In this document: in pieces, positions 29,715 to 37,465 of the stretch
Layout: every line of letters starts with the position of its first letter
Position numbering within the stretch: position 1 is the first letter of the stretch
NCBI RefSeq assembly: GCF_000328565.1
Contig: NC_019966.1
Span: 1 to 64,000, forward strand
DNA: 64,000 bases
Source of the DNA: Mycobacterium sp. JS623
GTDB lineage: Bacteria > Actinomycetota > Actinomycetes > Mycobacteriales > Mycobacteriaceae
Direction: 5' to 3'
Translations under genes and position numbers: made by a program
The notes under the pieces: generated by a model
What the model saw: the letters and a program-made list of their open reading frames with translations, nothing else
The model's database searches: none
Told to the model about the DNA's origin: nothing

Positions 29715-29797
29715 GGGCGAGTGGCGGAATGGCAGACGCGCTGGCTTCAGGTGCCAGTGTCCTTCGGGACGTGGGGGTTCAAGTCCCCCTTCGCCCA
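29715..29797 (+). tRNA. leuT: tRNA-Leu (CAG anticodon)
   Basis: 83-base class II tRNA. The acceptor GGGCGAG pairs with TTCGCCC (one G-T), with discriminator A. The anticodon stem CTGGC/GCCAG encloses TTCAGGT with CAG at 29748-29750. It has a long variable arm (GTGTCCTTCGGGACGT) and T-arm GGGGGTTCAAGTCCCCC. CCA is not encoded. Located directly upstream of the fhaA operon on the opposite strand. Confidence 0.96.
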
Positions 29798-29816
29798 CAC
29801 ATGACTGAGACGAGAG

Positions 29817-29881
29817 ATGTGAATGCTCGCATTCACATCCGAGGCGGGTCACCCATTACAGGTGACTCGCCTCGGTTTTTT
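29817..29881 (+). terminator. Double hairpin and intrinsic terminator after tRNA-Leu
   Basis: Two hairpins follow tRNA-Leu. The first is ATGTGAATG-CTCG-CATTCACAT at 29817-29838, a perfect 9-bp stem with tetraloop. The second is a stem of about 15 bp with one mismatch, CCGAGGCGGGTCACC/GGTGACTCGCCTCGG (29839-29853 and 29861-29875), followed by six T residues to 29881. The second is a textbook intrinsic terminator, unusual in its T-tract for mycobacteria. Confidence 0.88.
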
Positions 29882-29956
29882 GAATCCCCGTGAATGCCTC
29901 TCGACACCGTGCGGCCGGCCGTTGTATTTGGAGTCGCGCACGGTAGCTTTTTGCGA

Positions 29957-31138
29957 ATGCGCCTCGCGTATATCGCAATTGTGTCGGTTGCGCTGCTGTC
30001 GGCGGCGTGCTCCTCGACGGTCGAAGGTTCGGCGGTGAAGCCGTCGGGAGTGGCGGCCGGTCCGACCGTCGACGTCAGCAAGCTTGACGTCGGGCCGTAC
30101 CCGACGCAGCCGAGCCAGCCGCTGGGCGTGGCGGGCGACCCGGACCGCGGTTCGTTCGTCGAGTCGCAGCGGATGGCCAACAACGTCATCGGCCCGTGGG
30201 AGGTCGACCCGGCCGTGACGGGCTGGTTCGGCTTCGGAGCCACCGTGCTGCCGAACGTCGGCGCGTTGGCGCAGATCGGCCCCGGGACGTTCGCGGCAGC
30301 GGCCAGCCAGCACGGCTTCATCAACGGCTTCGCGTCGGCGCGCACCGCCGACGGGCAGAAGATCCTGTTGAACGCGGTGCTGCGGTTCGCCGATGCCGGT
30401 GCTGCGGGTGCTGCCGCTACGGAGTTCGCCGACATCGCGGCCAGGACCGGTGACGGCGTGCAGCCCGCCCAGATCCCGGGTCACCCCGATACGAAGGCGG
30501 CGAGCTACACCCAGACCGAGGGTTCGACCGGCAAGAGGTGGAGCGCCGTGCGCGCGTTCACTGCCCACGGCCAGTACGTGTTCATGCAACTGGCGCAGGC
30601 CGTCGACGGGATGGACCCGGCGATCGGTCTGGTTGCCAAGACCGTCGATCTGCAAGGACCCGCGATCGACAAGTTCCGCGCGACCGATCCGTCCGAGTTT
30701 GCCGACATCTCGCTCGATCCGACCGGGCTGCTGGCGCGCACCCTTCCGGTTCCGGACAAGGAAGCGACGCCAATCCAGAACGCCACTTATGAACAACGCG
30801 GCGCGCTGCAATATCAAAGCGATCCGACCCGGTCGGCGAAGCTGTTCGCCGACACCGGGATGGATCTGGCGGCGATGGCGAAGACGAACGTCTATCAGAC
30901 CAAGGACGCTGCCAGCGCGCCGAAGATCGTGGAGGGGTTCTACGCCGAGTTGCAGTCGACCTCGCAGCAGGCCAAGCCGGTCAACAACCTGCCCGGCAGC
31001 CGCTGCCTGCAGCTGAAGGACAAGACCTTCTATTGCCTTGGCGCAGCAGACAAGTACGCCATCGAGACCACGGCGGACAATCTGCTGGACGCCCAGCAGC
31101 AGGTGGCGGCGCAGTACGCGATGCTGTTGAGCGGCTAG
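29957..31138 (+). CDS. Mycobacterial lipoprotein (DUF7373-like)
   Basis: 393-aa predicted lipoprotein. ATG 29957 gives a lipoprotein signal peptide, MRLAYIAIVSVALLSAACSS, with lipobox LSAAC, so Cys at about 18 would be acylated. No strong ribosome site is visible, and an earlier in-frame start (29894) would bury the signal. The mature domain contains GWFGFGATVLPNVGALAQIGPGTFAAAASQHGFINGFAS and a C-terminal Cys pair (SRCLQLKDKTFYCLG). It resembles a family of mycobacterial lipoproteins of unknown role. Family naming is tentative. Convergent with the next gene by four bases. Confidence 0.75.
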   Translation: MRLAYIAIVSVALLSAACSSTVEGSAVKPSGVAAGPTVDVSKLDVGPYPTQPSQPLGVAGDPDRGSFVESQRMANNVIGPWEVDPAVTGWFGFGATVLPNVGALAQIGPGTFAAAASQHGFINGFASARTADGQKILLNAVLRFADAGAAGAAATEFADIAARTGDGVQPAQIPGHPDTKAASYTQTEGSTGKRWSAVRAFTAHGQYVFMQLAQAVDGMDPAIGLVAKTVDLQGPAIDKFRATDPSEFADISLDPTGLLARTLPVPDKEATPIQNATYEQRGALQYQSDPTRSAKLFADTGMDLAAMAKTNVYQTKDAASAPKIVEGFYAELQSTSQQAKPVNNLPGSRCLQLKDKTFYCLGAADKYAIETTADNLLDAQQQVAAQYAMLLSG

Positions 31139-31725
31139 TCGCCGGCCAGCACGCCGCGCAGCAGCAGCTCGCTGAGCTCCTTGGCCGCGGTGTCGACATC
31201 CTGGATGCGGCGCACGCACACCGCGTACCAGGCGCCGCCGGCGATGGCGTCCATCAGCGTGTCCGCGCTGATACCGGGGCGCGCAGTCCCGTCGTGGACG
31301 GCCTCGCCCAGCCTGTTCGCCAGCTGACTACGGGCCGTGGCCTCCAGCCGATCGCTGAGCAGCCGCCGCATCTGACGGTCCGACCGTAAATCGTTGAGCA
31401 GACCGGGAATTGACTCACGCACCGCGGCGTCGCCGTACATCTTCAGCGCCCCGCGACACAGTCGGCTGATCTCTGCGACGAAGTCGTCCTCCGCTGGTTC
31501 GGGCCCGAGGTCGGGGAACAGCGCCTCGTGCACAAGCTGCGCCTTGGAGTTCCAGCGTCGGTAGACGGCGGGCCTGCTGACACCGGCCGTAGTTGCGATC
31601 AGGTCGATGGTGGTGGCGGCATAACCACGCTTGACGAGCAGTTGCCGGGCCGCGGCCATCACCGCCGTGTCGATCGACGGGTCACGACGGGAACCCTGCC
31701 GACGATGTCGTCGCTCGGCTTCCAC
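31135..31725 (-). CDS. TetR-family transcriptional regulator (Rv0196-like)
   Basis: 196-aa regulator with an N-terminal helix-turn-helix (about 17-63): AARQLLVKRGYAATTIDLIATTAGVSRPAVYRRWNSKAQLVHEAL. The C-terminal ligand domain is unassigned. GTG start at 31725 is preceded by GGGAGGCG. It is divergent from the molybdopterin oxidoreductase gene, the same pair as Rv0196-Rv0197 in M. tuberculosis, so control of that gene is a reasonable inference. The 139-base divergent region holds a long perfect inverted repeat. Confidence 0.88.
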   Translation of the reverse strand: MEAERRHRRQGSRRDPSIDTAVMAAARQLLVKRGYAATTIDLIATTAGVSRPAVYRRWNSKAQLVHEALFPDLGPEPAEDDFVAEISRLCRGALKMYGDAAVRESIPGLLNDLRSDRQMRRLLSDRLEATARSQLANRLGEAVHDGTARPGISADTLMDAIAGGAWYAVCVRRIQDVDTAAKELSELLLRGVLAGD

Positions 31726-31782
31726 GATTCGCCTCCCGCCGGCTCTGATTTGTCGTTACAGTCTGTCACAACAACATGGTGC

Positions 31783-31840
31783 CGAACGTGGGTTACCCGC
31801 ACGCTTTCCGGCACGAACGCGTGCGGGTAACCCACGTTCG
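31783..31840. repeat. 22-bp perfect inverted repeat in the TetR/oxidoreductase divergent region
   Basis: Left arm 31783-31804 and right arm 31819-31840 are perfect reverse complements over 22 bases, around a 14-base loop (31805-31818). The core of each arm reads GTGGGTTACCCGCAC or its complement. There is no T-tract. The right arm ends 24 bases before the oxidoreductase ATG and would lie in its leader. It could be an RNA hairpin, a dispersed palindromic element, or a very strong operator. Confidence 0.75.
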
Positions 31841-31864
31841 CGGTAAATGCGACTGGAGGCCGCT

Positions 31865-34105
31865 ATGACCGAACCGTTGGCTGGCGTCGGTGAGGACGGC
31901 CGGCACCTCTACACCTGTCCGCTGTGTGAAGCCATGTGCGGCTTGGAGATTCACGTCGCCGACGGCCGAGTCGCGAGCATTCGCGGCAACAAGCATGACA
32001 CCTGGAGCCGCGGGCACATCTGCCCCAAGGGGGCGACGCTCGGGGCGGTGCACGAGGACCCTGATCGCATTCGGCGCCCGATGATCAAGGTCGACGGTCA
32101 GTGGCAGGAGGTCAGCTGGGACGCGGCCTTCCGTCGCTGCACCGAACTGCTGGCCCCGGTGATCGAGAAACACGGCATCAGCGCGGTCACGTGCTACACC
32201 GGCAACCCGCTGGCACACTCATTCTCGCTGGGCCGCTACACCGGTGTGCTGCTTGGCATGTCGGGCATCCCGCTCAGCTACTCCCCGGGCACCGTCGACC
32301 AGTGGCCGAAGAACCTCTCGTCGCATCTGATGTACGGCGGCTGGTGGAGTTTCCCGGTACCCGACATCGAGCGCACTGACCTGTTGGTCGTGATGGGCGC
32401 CAACCCCGCCGCATCGCAGGGGTCGCTGCTGGCCGCGCCCGACGTGATGGGCATCATCGACGGAATTCGCAAGCGCGGCAAGGTGATTGTCGTCGACCCG
32501 GTGCGCACCGCCACCGCCGCCCGCGCCGACGAATGGCTGCCGATTGCGCCCGGTACCGACGCCGCACTGCTGCTCGCCGTCGTGCATACGCTGTTCGACG
32601 AGAATCTGGTCAGGCTCGGCGCGGTCGAACCGCACGTCGACGGCGTGGACCGAATGCGCGAGGTGGCCGCCGAGTGGCCACCCGAACGCGTCGCCGCCGT
32701 CACCAGCATCGCGGCTGACCGCATCCGCACGCTGGCCCGTGAGCTGGCGAACACCGAGCGCGCCGTGGTCTACGGCCGAATTGGGTTGTGCAATCAGGAG
32801 TTTGGTAGCCTGGCGAGCTGGCTGGTCGACGTGGTCAACATCCTGACCGGGCACTTCGACACGCCGGGCGGCTCGATGTTCCCGCGCGCCGCGGCGTGGT
32901 CGGTGACTGTGCAGCCGATTCCCGGTCTCGAGGATGGCGCGCCCGAGTTCGGGCGGTACCGGACGCGGGTGCGCGGCGCGAAGGAAGTACTGGGCCAGGT
33001 GCCGGTGTCGTGTCTTGCCGAGGAAATCGCGACGCCGGGGGAGGGGCAGATCAAGGCGCTGATCACGGTGGCGGGCAATCCGGTGTTGTCGACGCCGGCT
33101 GGTCACAAGCTCGACGAGGCGCTGCCGATGCTGGACGCGATGATCGCCGTGGATCTGTGGCTCAACGAGACCACGCGACATGCCGATGTGATCCTGCCCG
33201 CGCCTTCGCCGCTGGAGCAGCCGCATCACGACGACCTGATCCTCAACTTCGCGATCAACAGCATCGCGAACTACTCACCGCCGGTGTTCGCGCCGGAAGA
33301 CCCCGATCGGCCGGAGGAGTGGGAGATCCTGATCCGGCTGACGGGGTTGTGCACCGGCACGCCCGCCGAGGAGGTCGACGTGACGGCCGTCGACGACGGG
33401 TTCTTCGACTACATGGCTTTCACGCAAGGCCTCGACGGCGCGCAGATACGTCAGCACTACCAGCGCGGCGGGCCCGAGCGCATCCTCGACCTCACGCTGC
33501 GCACCGGCCCGTTCGGCGACCGCTACGGCGAGAACCCCGACGGCGTCACGCTGGACAAGCTGAAGGCACAGCCCAACGGCATCAACTTCGGCCCGATGGT
33601 GCCGCAGGTGCCTGACGTGCTGGGTACCTCGGACGGCAAGATCCGGCTTGCGCCGCAGTACCTGCTCGACGACCTGCCCCGGCTGGCCGACCGCCTCGAC
33701 CGCGCGCCCGACGACCTCGTCCTGGTCAGCAGGCGCCATCTGCGGTCGAACAACTCGTGGCTGCACAACGTCGGGCCGCTGATGAAGGGCAAGGACCGCT
33801 GCACCCTCCTCATGCATGACGATGACGCGACGAAGCGCGGCGTTGCGACGGGCGACCTGGTCGCGGTGACGTCGTCGGGCGGGCAGATCGAGGTGCCCGT
33901 CGAGGTTACCGACGCGATCATGCCGGGTGTGGTGTCGATGCCGCACGGCTGGGGACACGGCGAGCCCGGCACCAGGATGGCGATCGCGAACGAGTCACCC
34001 GGGGTGAACACCAACATCCTGTCGCCGCCGACGTTCATCGATGAGCCGTCGGGCAACGGAGCGCTCAACGGCATCCCGGTGACGGTTACCGCCGCGCGGG
34101 CCTGA
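31865..34105 (+). CDS. Molybdopterin-dependent oxidoreductase (Rv0197-like)
   Basis: 746-aa member of the DMSO-reductase superfamily. ATG 31865 is chosen, with GGAGG five bases upstream. A [4Fe-4S] motif C-x2-C-x3-C-x27-C occurs at residues 18, 21, 25 and 53 (YTCPLCEAMCGLEI; HICPKG). Molybdopterin-binding segments include VVMGANPAASQGS, VVDPVRTATAARADEWLPIAPGTDAAL and the C-terminal dinucleotide-binding domain (SRRHLRSNNSWLHN; MPHGWGHGEPGT). There is no Tat signal, so it is probably cytoplasmic. Substrate is unknown; no electron-transfer subunit is adjacent. Confidence 0.9.
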   Translation: MTEPLAGVGEDGRHLYTCPLCEAMCGLEIHVADGRVASIRGNKHDTWSRGHICPKGATLGAVHEDPDRIRRPMIKVDGQWQEVSWDAAFRRCTELLAPVIEKHGISAVTCYTGNPLAHSFSLGRYTGVLLGMSGIPLSYSPGTVDQWPKNLSSHLMYGGWWSFPVPDIERTDLLVVMGANPAASQGSLLAAPDVMGIIDGIRKRGKVIVVDPVRTATAARADEWLPIAPGTDAALLLAVVHTLFDENLVRLGAVEPHVDGVDRMREVAAEWPPERVAAVTSIAADRIRTLARELANTERAVVYGRIGLCNQEFGSLASWLVDVVNILTGHFDTPGGSMFPRAAAWSVTVQPIPGLEDGAPEFGRYRTRVRGAKEVLGQVPVSCLAEEIATPGEGQIKALITVAGNPVLSTPAGHKLDEALPMLDAMIAVDLWLNETTRHADVILPAPSPLEQPHHDDLILNFAINSIANYSPPVFAPEDPDRPEEWEILIRLTGLCTGTPAEEVDVTAVDDGFFDYMAFTQGLDGAQIRQHYQRGGPERILDLTLRTGPFGDRYGENPDGVTLDKLKAQPNGINFGPMVPQVPDVLGTSDGKIRLAPQYLLDDLPRLADRLDRAPDDLVLVSRRHLRSNNSWLHNVGPLMKGKDRCTLLMHDDDATKRGVATGDLVAVTSSGGQIEVPVEVTDAIMPGVVSMPHGWGHGEPGTRMAIANESPGVNTNILSPPTFIDEPSGNGALNGIPVTVTAARA

Positions 34106-34117
34106 TAGGCATTAGGC

Positions 34118-34615
34118 GTGGGCAACAACGAGCGGGCGAAGATTGTCATGACCGACGAGGAGATCGCCCAATTCATAGAGCGCAGCCGGACCGCGACGAT
34201 GGCCACAGTGCTGCCCGACGGCAGACCGCACTTGGTCGCGATGTGGTACGCCGTCGTCGATGGCGAGATCTGGTTCGAAACCAAGGCCAAGTCGCAGAAG
34301 GCGGTCAACCTGCGTCGCGATCCGACGATCACGGTGATGATCGAAGACGGGCAGAGCTACGACACACTGCGCGGCGTATCGATCGACGGCAAAGCCGAGA
34401 TCGTTGATGACGCGGAAACCATTCTGCGCGTTGGCATTAGCGTGTGGGAGCGCTACACCGGACCGTATACCGACGAGATGCGTCCGTTCATCGATCAAAT
34501 GATGAACAATCGTATCTGCGTTCGGGTGGTGCCCAGCCGGTTGCGCAGTTGGGATCACCGCAAGCTCGGCATGCCTGCGATGCCCATTGGCGGCAGCACG
34601 GCCGAGTATCTCTGA
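34118..34615 (+). CDS. PPOX-class (split-barrel) F420/FMN-dependent enzyme
   Basis: 165-aa split beta-barrel protein of the pyridoxamine 5'-phosphate oxidase-like superfamily. The stretch SRTATMATVLPDGRPHLVAMWYAVVDGEIWFETKAKSQKAVNLRRDPTI, read in short motifs such as ATVLPDGRPH and KAVNLRRDP, is characteristic of mycobacterial F420-dependent reductases. GTG start 34118 lies 12 bases after the oxidoreductase stop. The next gene begins within its stop codon (TGATG), indicating coupling with another F420-type enzyme. Confidence 0.85.
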   Translation: MGNNERAKIVMTDEEIAQFIERSRTATMATVLPDGRPHLVAMWYAVVDGEIWFETKAKSQKAVNLRRDPTITVMIEDGQSYDTLRGVSIDGKAEIVDDAETILRVGISVWERYTGPYTDEMRPFIDQMMNNRICVRVVPSRLRSWDHRKLGMPAMPIGGSTAEYL

Positions 34616-35091
34616 TGCCGCAGGAGCGACCGAAGCAGCTGGACTCGCCGCTGCTGCCGAAGATCTTCAAGTACGCGGGCAAGGCGCACGTCTGGGTTTA
34701 TCGCCGGACGGGCGGAAAGATCGGCGGGAAGTGGCGCATCGGCGCGGGTTTCCGGAAGCCGGTGCCGACGCTGCTGCTCGAGCACCGCGGTCGAAAGTCG
34801 GGCAAGGTGTTCGTCACGCCGCTGCTGTACATGTTCGACGGGGCCGACGTCGTGATCGTCGCGTCGCAGGGCGGACGGCCAGAGGACCCGCAGTGGTATC
34901 GGAATTTGGTGGCCAACCCCGACACGTACGTCGAGATCGGCGCCGACCGCCGCGCGGTGCACGCCGAGACTGCAGGCCCCGACGAGCGGGCGCGGTTGTG
35001 GCCCAAGCTGGTTGAGCTGTACGCGGATTTCGACAACTACCAAAGTTGGACCGACCGCGAGATTCCCGTGGTGGTGCTGAAACCGCGTTAG
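34615..35091 (+). CDS. Deazaflavin (F420)-dependent nitroreductase family protein
   Basis: 158-aa Ddn-like (DUF385) protein. ATG 34615 overlaps the preceding stop by one base. Motifs are FRKPVPTLLLEHRGRKSGKVFVTPLLYM, VIVASQGGRPEDPQWYRNLVANPDTYVEIG and the C-terminal DREIPVVVLKPR, typical of mycobacterial F420H2-dependent reductases acting on quinone-like or nitro compounds. Ends convergent with the thioesterase gene (four-base overlap). The two adjacent F420-type genes may act in one pathway, which cannot be named. Confidence 0.88.
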   Translation: MPQERPKQLDSPLLPKIFKYAGKAHVWVYRRTGGKIGGKWRIGAGFRKPVPTLLLEHRGRKSGKVFVTPLLYMFDGADVVIVASQGGRPEDPQWYRNLVANPDTYVEIGADRRAVHAETAGPDERARLWPKLVELYADFDNYQSWTDREIPVVVLKPR

Positions 35092-35936
35092 GGGTGCGGC
35101 GGGTTGAAGCCGGGGTTCGACAACGCGTTGGCGACGCCGGTGCCGATCGGGCCGCGCTGATCGACGATGGTGGCCGTGCCGGTCGCGACGCCGTCGTGGC
35201 TGTAGTGGGTCAACGCGGCGAGACCGAGGTACGGCCCTTCGGGCAGCCGGGACAGCGTCAGCGTGTAGTCGGCGTTGATGAACTGCAAACCCTCTGCGCC
35301 GAAGTGGGTTAGCGAGCTGACCATGTCCCCGGCCATCGCCGCTCTGGTGAACGGCGTGAGCTCTTCGCCGTCGACCAACGGCCTGATATCGCGAACCCAG
35401 ATGTACTTCGGTCCCGCGTGTTGCCACGCATCGAGCCCAAAGCTGGGGCCAGGCGGGTGTTCGTTGCGGCCGTAGGTCCACACCAGCATCGCCAAGCCCC
35501 GCGGAATCGGGTCGGGGGTGGGCGGAATCGGCGGCATGGTCACCGGCGACGACCAGATCTGGTCGGTCGGTTGCTCGCCGCGACGCAGAAACAGTCCGCT
35601 GGCCCGGGCAACGACCGTGTCGCCCTGCGTCATCACCGCGTCCACCAACTTCAACCGGCGACCCTGCCGAGTGATCGTGGTGGCGACACGCACCGGGGCC
35701 AGCGCGGCGGGCCGGAACAGGTCGACGGTCAGGCGGGTGGGCTGAAAGTCGGGATCGCCTGCATCGCGATCGAGGACATGGCCGAGGATGCCGCCGACGT
35801 AGTTGCCGCTGATCGTGTCGCCCCACGGCCCCCGGGCGATGGACCGCGGCACGAAGGTATCGCCGTCGGCAACGAAGAACGCCGATGGCCCGCTGCGGGT
35901 GGGCGCAGCATCGGTCGCGCGGTCCTGGGTGGTCAT
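35088..35936 (-). CDS. Acyl-CoA thioesterase-like double hot-dog protein
   Basis: 282-aa protein. ATG 35936 (MTTQDRATDAAP) is preferred over the open frame to 35990, which adds 18 unconserved residues. The N-terminal hot-dog domain starts around AFFVADGDTFVPRSIARGPWG and contains GNYVGGILGHVL and RLTVDLFRPA. The C-terminal hot-dog domain contains AWQHAGPKYIWVRD, MAGDMVSSLTHFG and INADYTLTLSRLPEG. This pattern is common in mycobacterial TesB-like thioesterases. The substrate is unknown. Confidence 0.78.
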   Translation of the reverse strand: MTTQDRATDAAPTRSGPSAFFVADGDTFVPRSIARGPWGDTISGNYVGGILGHVLDRDAGDPDFQPTRLTVDLFRPAALAPVRVATTITRQGRRLKLVDAVMTQGDTVVARASGLFLRRGEQPTDQIWSSPVTMPPIPPTPDPIPRGLAMLVWTYGRNEHPPGPSFGLDAWQHAGPKYIWVRDIRPLVDGEELTPFTRAAMAGDMVSSLTHFGAEGLQFINADYTLTLSRLPEGPYLGLAALTHYSHDGVATGTATIVDQRGPIGTGVANALSNPGFNPPHP

Positions 35937-36159
35937 CGCGACCGACGATATCGGGCAGGCCGCTGCGACGTGGCGAGCCCGTCGCCACAATGAGTGACGA
36001 CGGGCCCGCGACCGTGCTGCGTTGTGGGGTTATCCGCCCCCGTTACCCCCACCGGGCTAGCACGTCGATGTTGTCGTGATCTGAGCTTCGCGCACTTTCC
36101 GCGGATAGGAGCGAGTAGTCGGCTACGCGAATTTGTCGGGCGCAAGGACAGCTACGCAA

Positions 36160-36492
36160 TTACCGGTTCGCGAGCCAGCGTTTGATGTCGGAATCGACCG
36201 GGTCGACCACGTCGTCGAGCTCTTGATGTTTCTTCACGTAACCGGCCACCATCGGACACACGGCGACGATGCGCAGCCCGGCGTCGCGGGTGGCCTGCAG
36301 CGCCTCGGCGACGAGGATGGTCGCCAGTCCGCGACCCCCGAATTCGTCGAGCACCTCCGTGTGCGGGAAGACCCGTTGGCCGTCGCGATCGACGTACTCG
36401 GTGAAGCCGACCCGTCGTCCGTCGACGGAGATGCTGAAGCGGTCGGATTCCTGGGTGACGGTCGTCGGTGCGCCGGTCTTGTCGGTGGCCAT
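36160..36492 (-). CDS. Small GNAT-like N-acetyltransferase (YjdJ type)
   Basis: 110-aa single-domain protein of the GCN5-related class. Conserved elements are RVGFTEYVDRDGQRVFPHTEVLDEFGGRGLATILVAEALQATRDAGLRIVAVCPMVAGYVKKH, read in segments such as EFGGRGLA (acetyl-CoA pyrophosphate loop) and CPMVAGYVKKH. ATG 36492 is chosen over the longer frame (36537), which runs into the pirin gene. Follows the pirin gene by seven bases, probably as an operon. Confidence 0.82.
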   Translation of the reverse strand: MATDKTGAPTTVTQESDRFSISVDGRRVGFTEYVDRDGQRVFPHTEVLDEFGGRGLATILVAEALQATRDAGLRIVAVCPMVAGYVKKHQELDDVVDPVDSDIKRWLANR

Positions 36493-36499
36493 GTGTTCT

Positions 36500-37465
36500 C
36501 TATACCCCGGGATTGGGACGCGGTCGCAACGTCGCATTTGGCAGCGGCGGCGCGGGCAGGCGGGCCACGGCTCCCTCGTAGCCGCTTACCGCGCCGAAGC
36601 GGTCGGCCTGGTCTTCCCACTGCTGCCGATAGCCCGCGATGTCTTCATGGCTGCGCCCGACGAAGTTCCACCACATCACCAGCCGCTCGGGAAACGGCGG
36701 ACCGCCGAGTAGCACCACCCGAGCGGGGGCGTCGCCGCGGTTGGTGATCGTCAGGCAGTCGCTGCCCGCGGCCTGGAATGCCAGATCGGCGACGTCAAGC
36801 GCCGCACGCCCGACCTCGACGCGGCCCTGATCGAGCAGCACGCCGTGCTCGAAACCGGGATCGACGTCCAGAGTGAGGTCGGCACCCGGATCGAGATCGA
36901 GCTGCGCACCGAGCAGCGGGGTGAAGGTGTGCACGGGGGAGCGGTCGCCTTCGAGCGCACCGAGAAACACCCGTAGCGTGGCACCGCCGATCGCCCGCGG
37001 TTGCGGCACGTAGTGGGCGAATTCACGGCCGGTGTTGCGGTCCGAGTCGGGCAGCGCCACCCACAGCTGCACGCCGTGCAGCACCGTCGTGGCGGAGGTC
37101 GAGACCTCGGAGTGGCAGATCCCCGCGCCCGCCGTCATGAGATTCAGCTCGCCGGGACGGACCATCGCGTGCACGCCCGCACTGTCGCGGTGTTCCACCT
37201 CGCCGCTGAACAGCCAACTGACGGTTTGCAATCCGGTGTGCGGATGCGGCGGCACGTCCATCCCGGTGCTGCCCCGGACGTCGTGCGGACCGTAGTGGTC
37301 GGCAAAGCACCACGCCCCGATCAGCGAGCGCTCGCGCTGCGGCAGCGTGCGCCGCACCTTGATGGCCCGCGGTCCGCCGAGCGGCACCTCACGCGGATGC
37401 AGTACGCCGGCGAACGGCGAAGCGACACAGGCGACTTCAGCCGGAGCGGTGTCGGTATTGCTCAC
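36500..37465 (-). CDS. Pirin family protein (first copy)
   Basis: 321-aa bicupin. The N-terminal cupin has FADHYGPHDVRG, VPPHPHTGLQTVSWLFSGEVEHRDSAG and TAGAGICHSE, with His residues for metal binding; the C-terminal pirin domain ends LLGGPPFPERLVMWWNFVGRSHEDI. Bacterial pirins are metal-binding proteins, some with quercetinase activity; the role here is unknown. The GTG start overlaps the stop of the mycP1::EVE frame (GTGA), so the chimeric gene and the pirin gene are probably co-translated. Confidence 0.88.
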   Translation of the reverse strand: MSNTDTAPAEVACVASPFAGVLHPREVPLGGPRAIKVRRTLPQRERSLIGAWCFADHYGPHDVRGSTGMDVPPHPHTGLQTVSWLFSGEVEHRDSAGVHAMVRPGELNLMTAGAGICHSEVSTSATTVLHGVQLWVALPDSDRNTGREFAHYVPQPRAIGGATLRVFLGALEGDRSPVHTFTPLLGAQLDLDPGADLTLDVDPGFEHGVLLDQGRVEVGRAALDVADLAFQAAGSDCLTITNRGDAPARVVLLGGPPFPERLVMWWNFVGRSHEDIAGYRQQWEDQADRFGAVSGYEGAVARLPAPPLPNATLRPRPNPGV

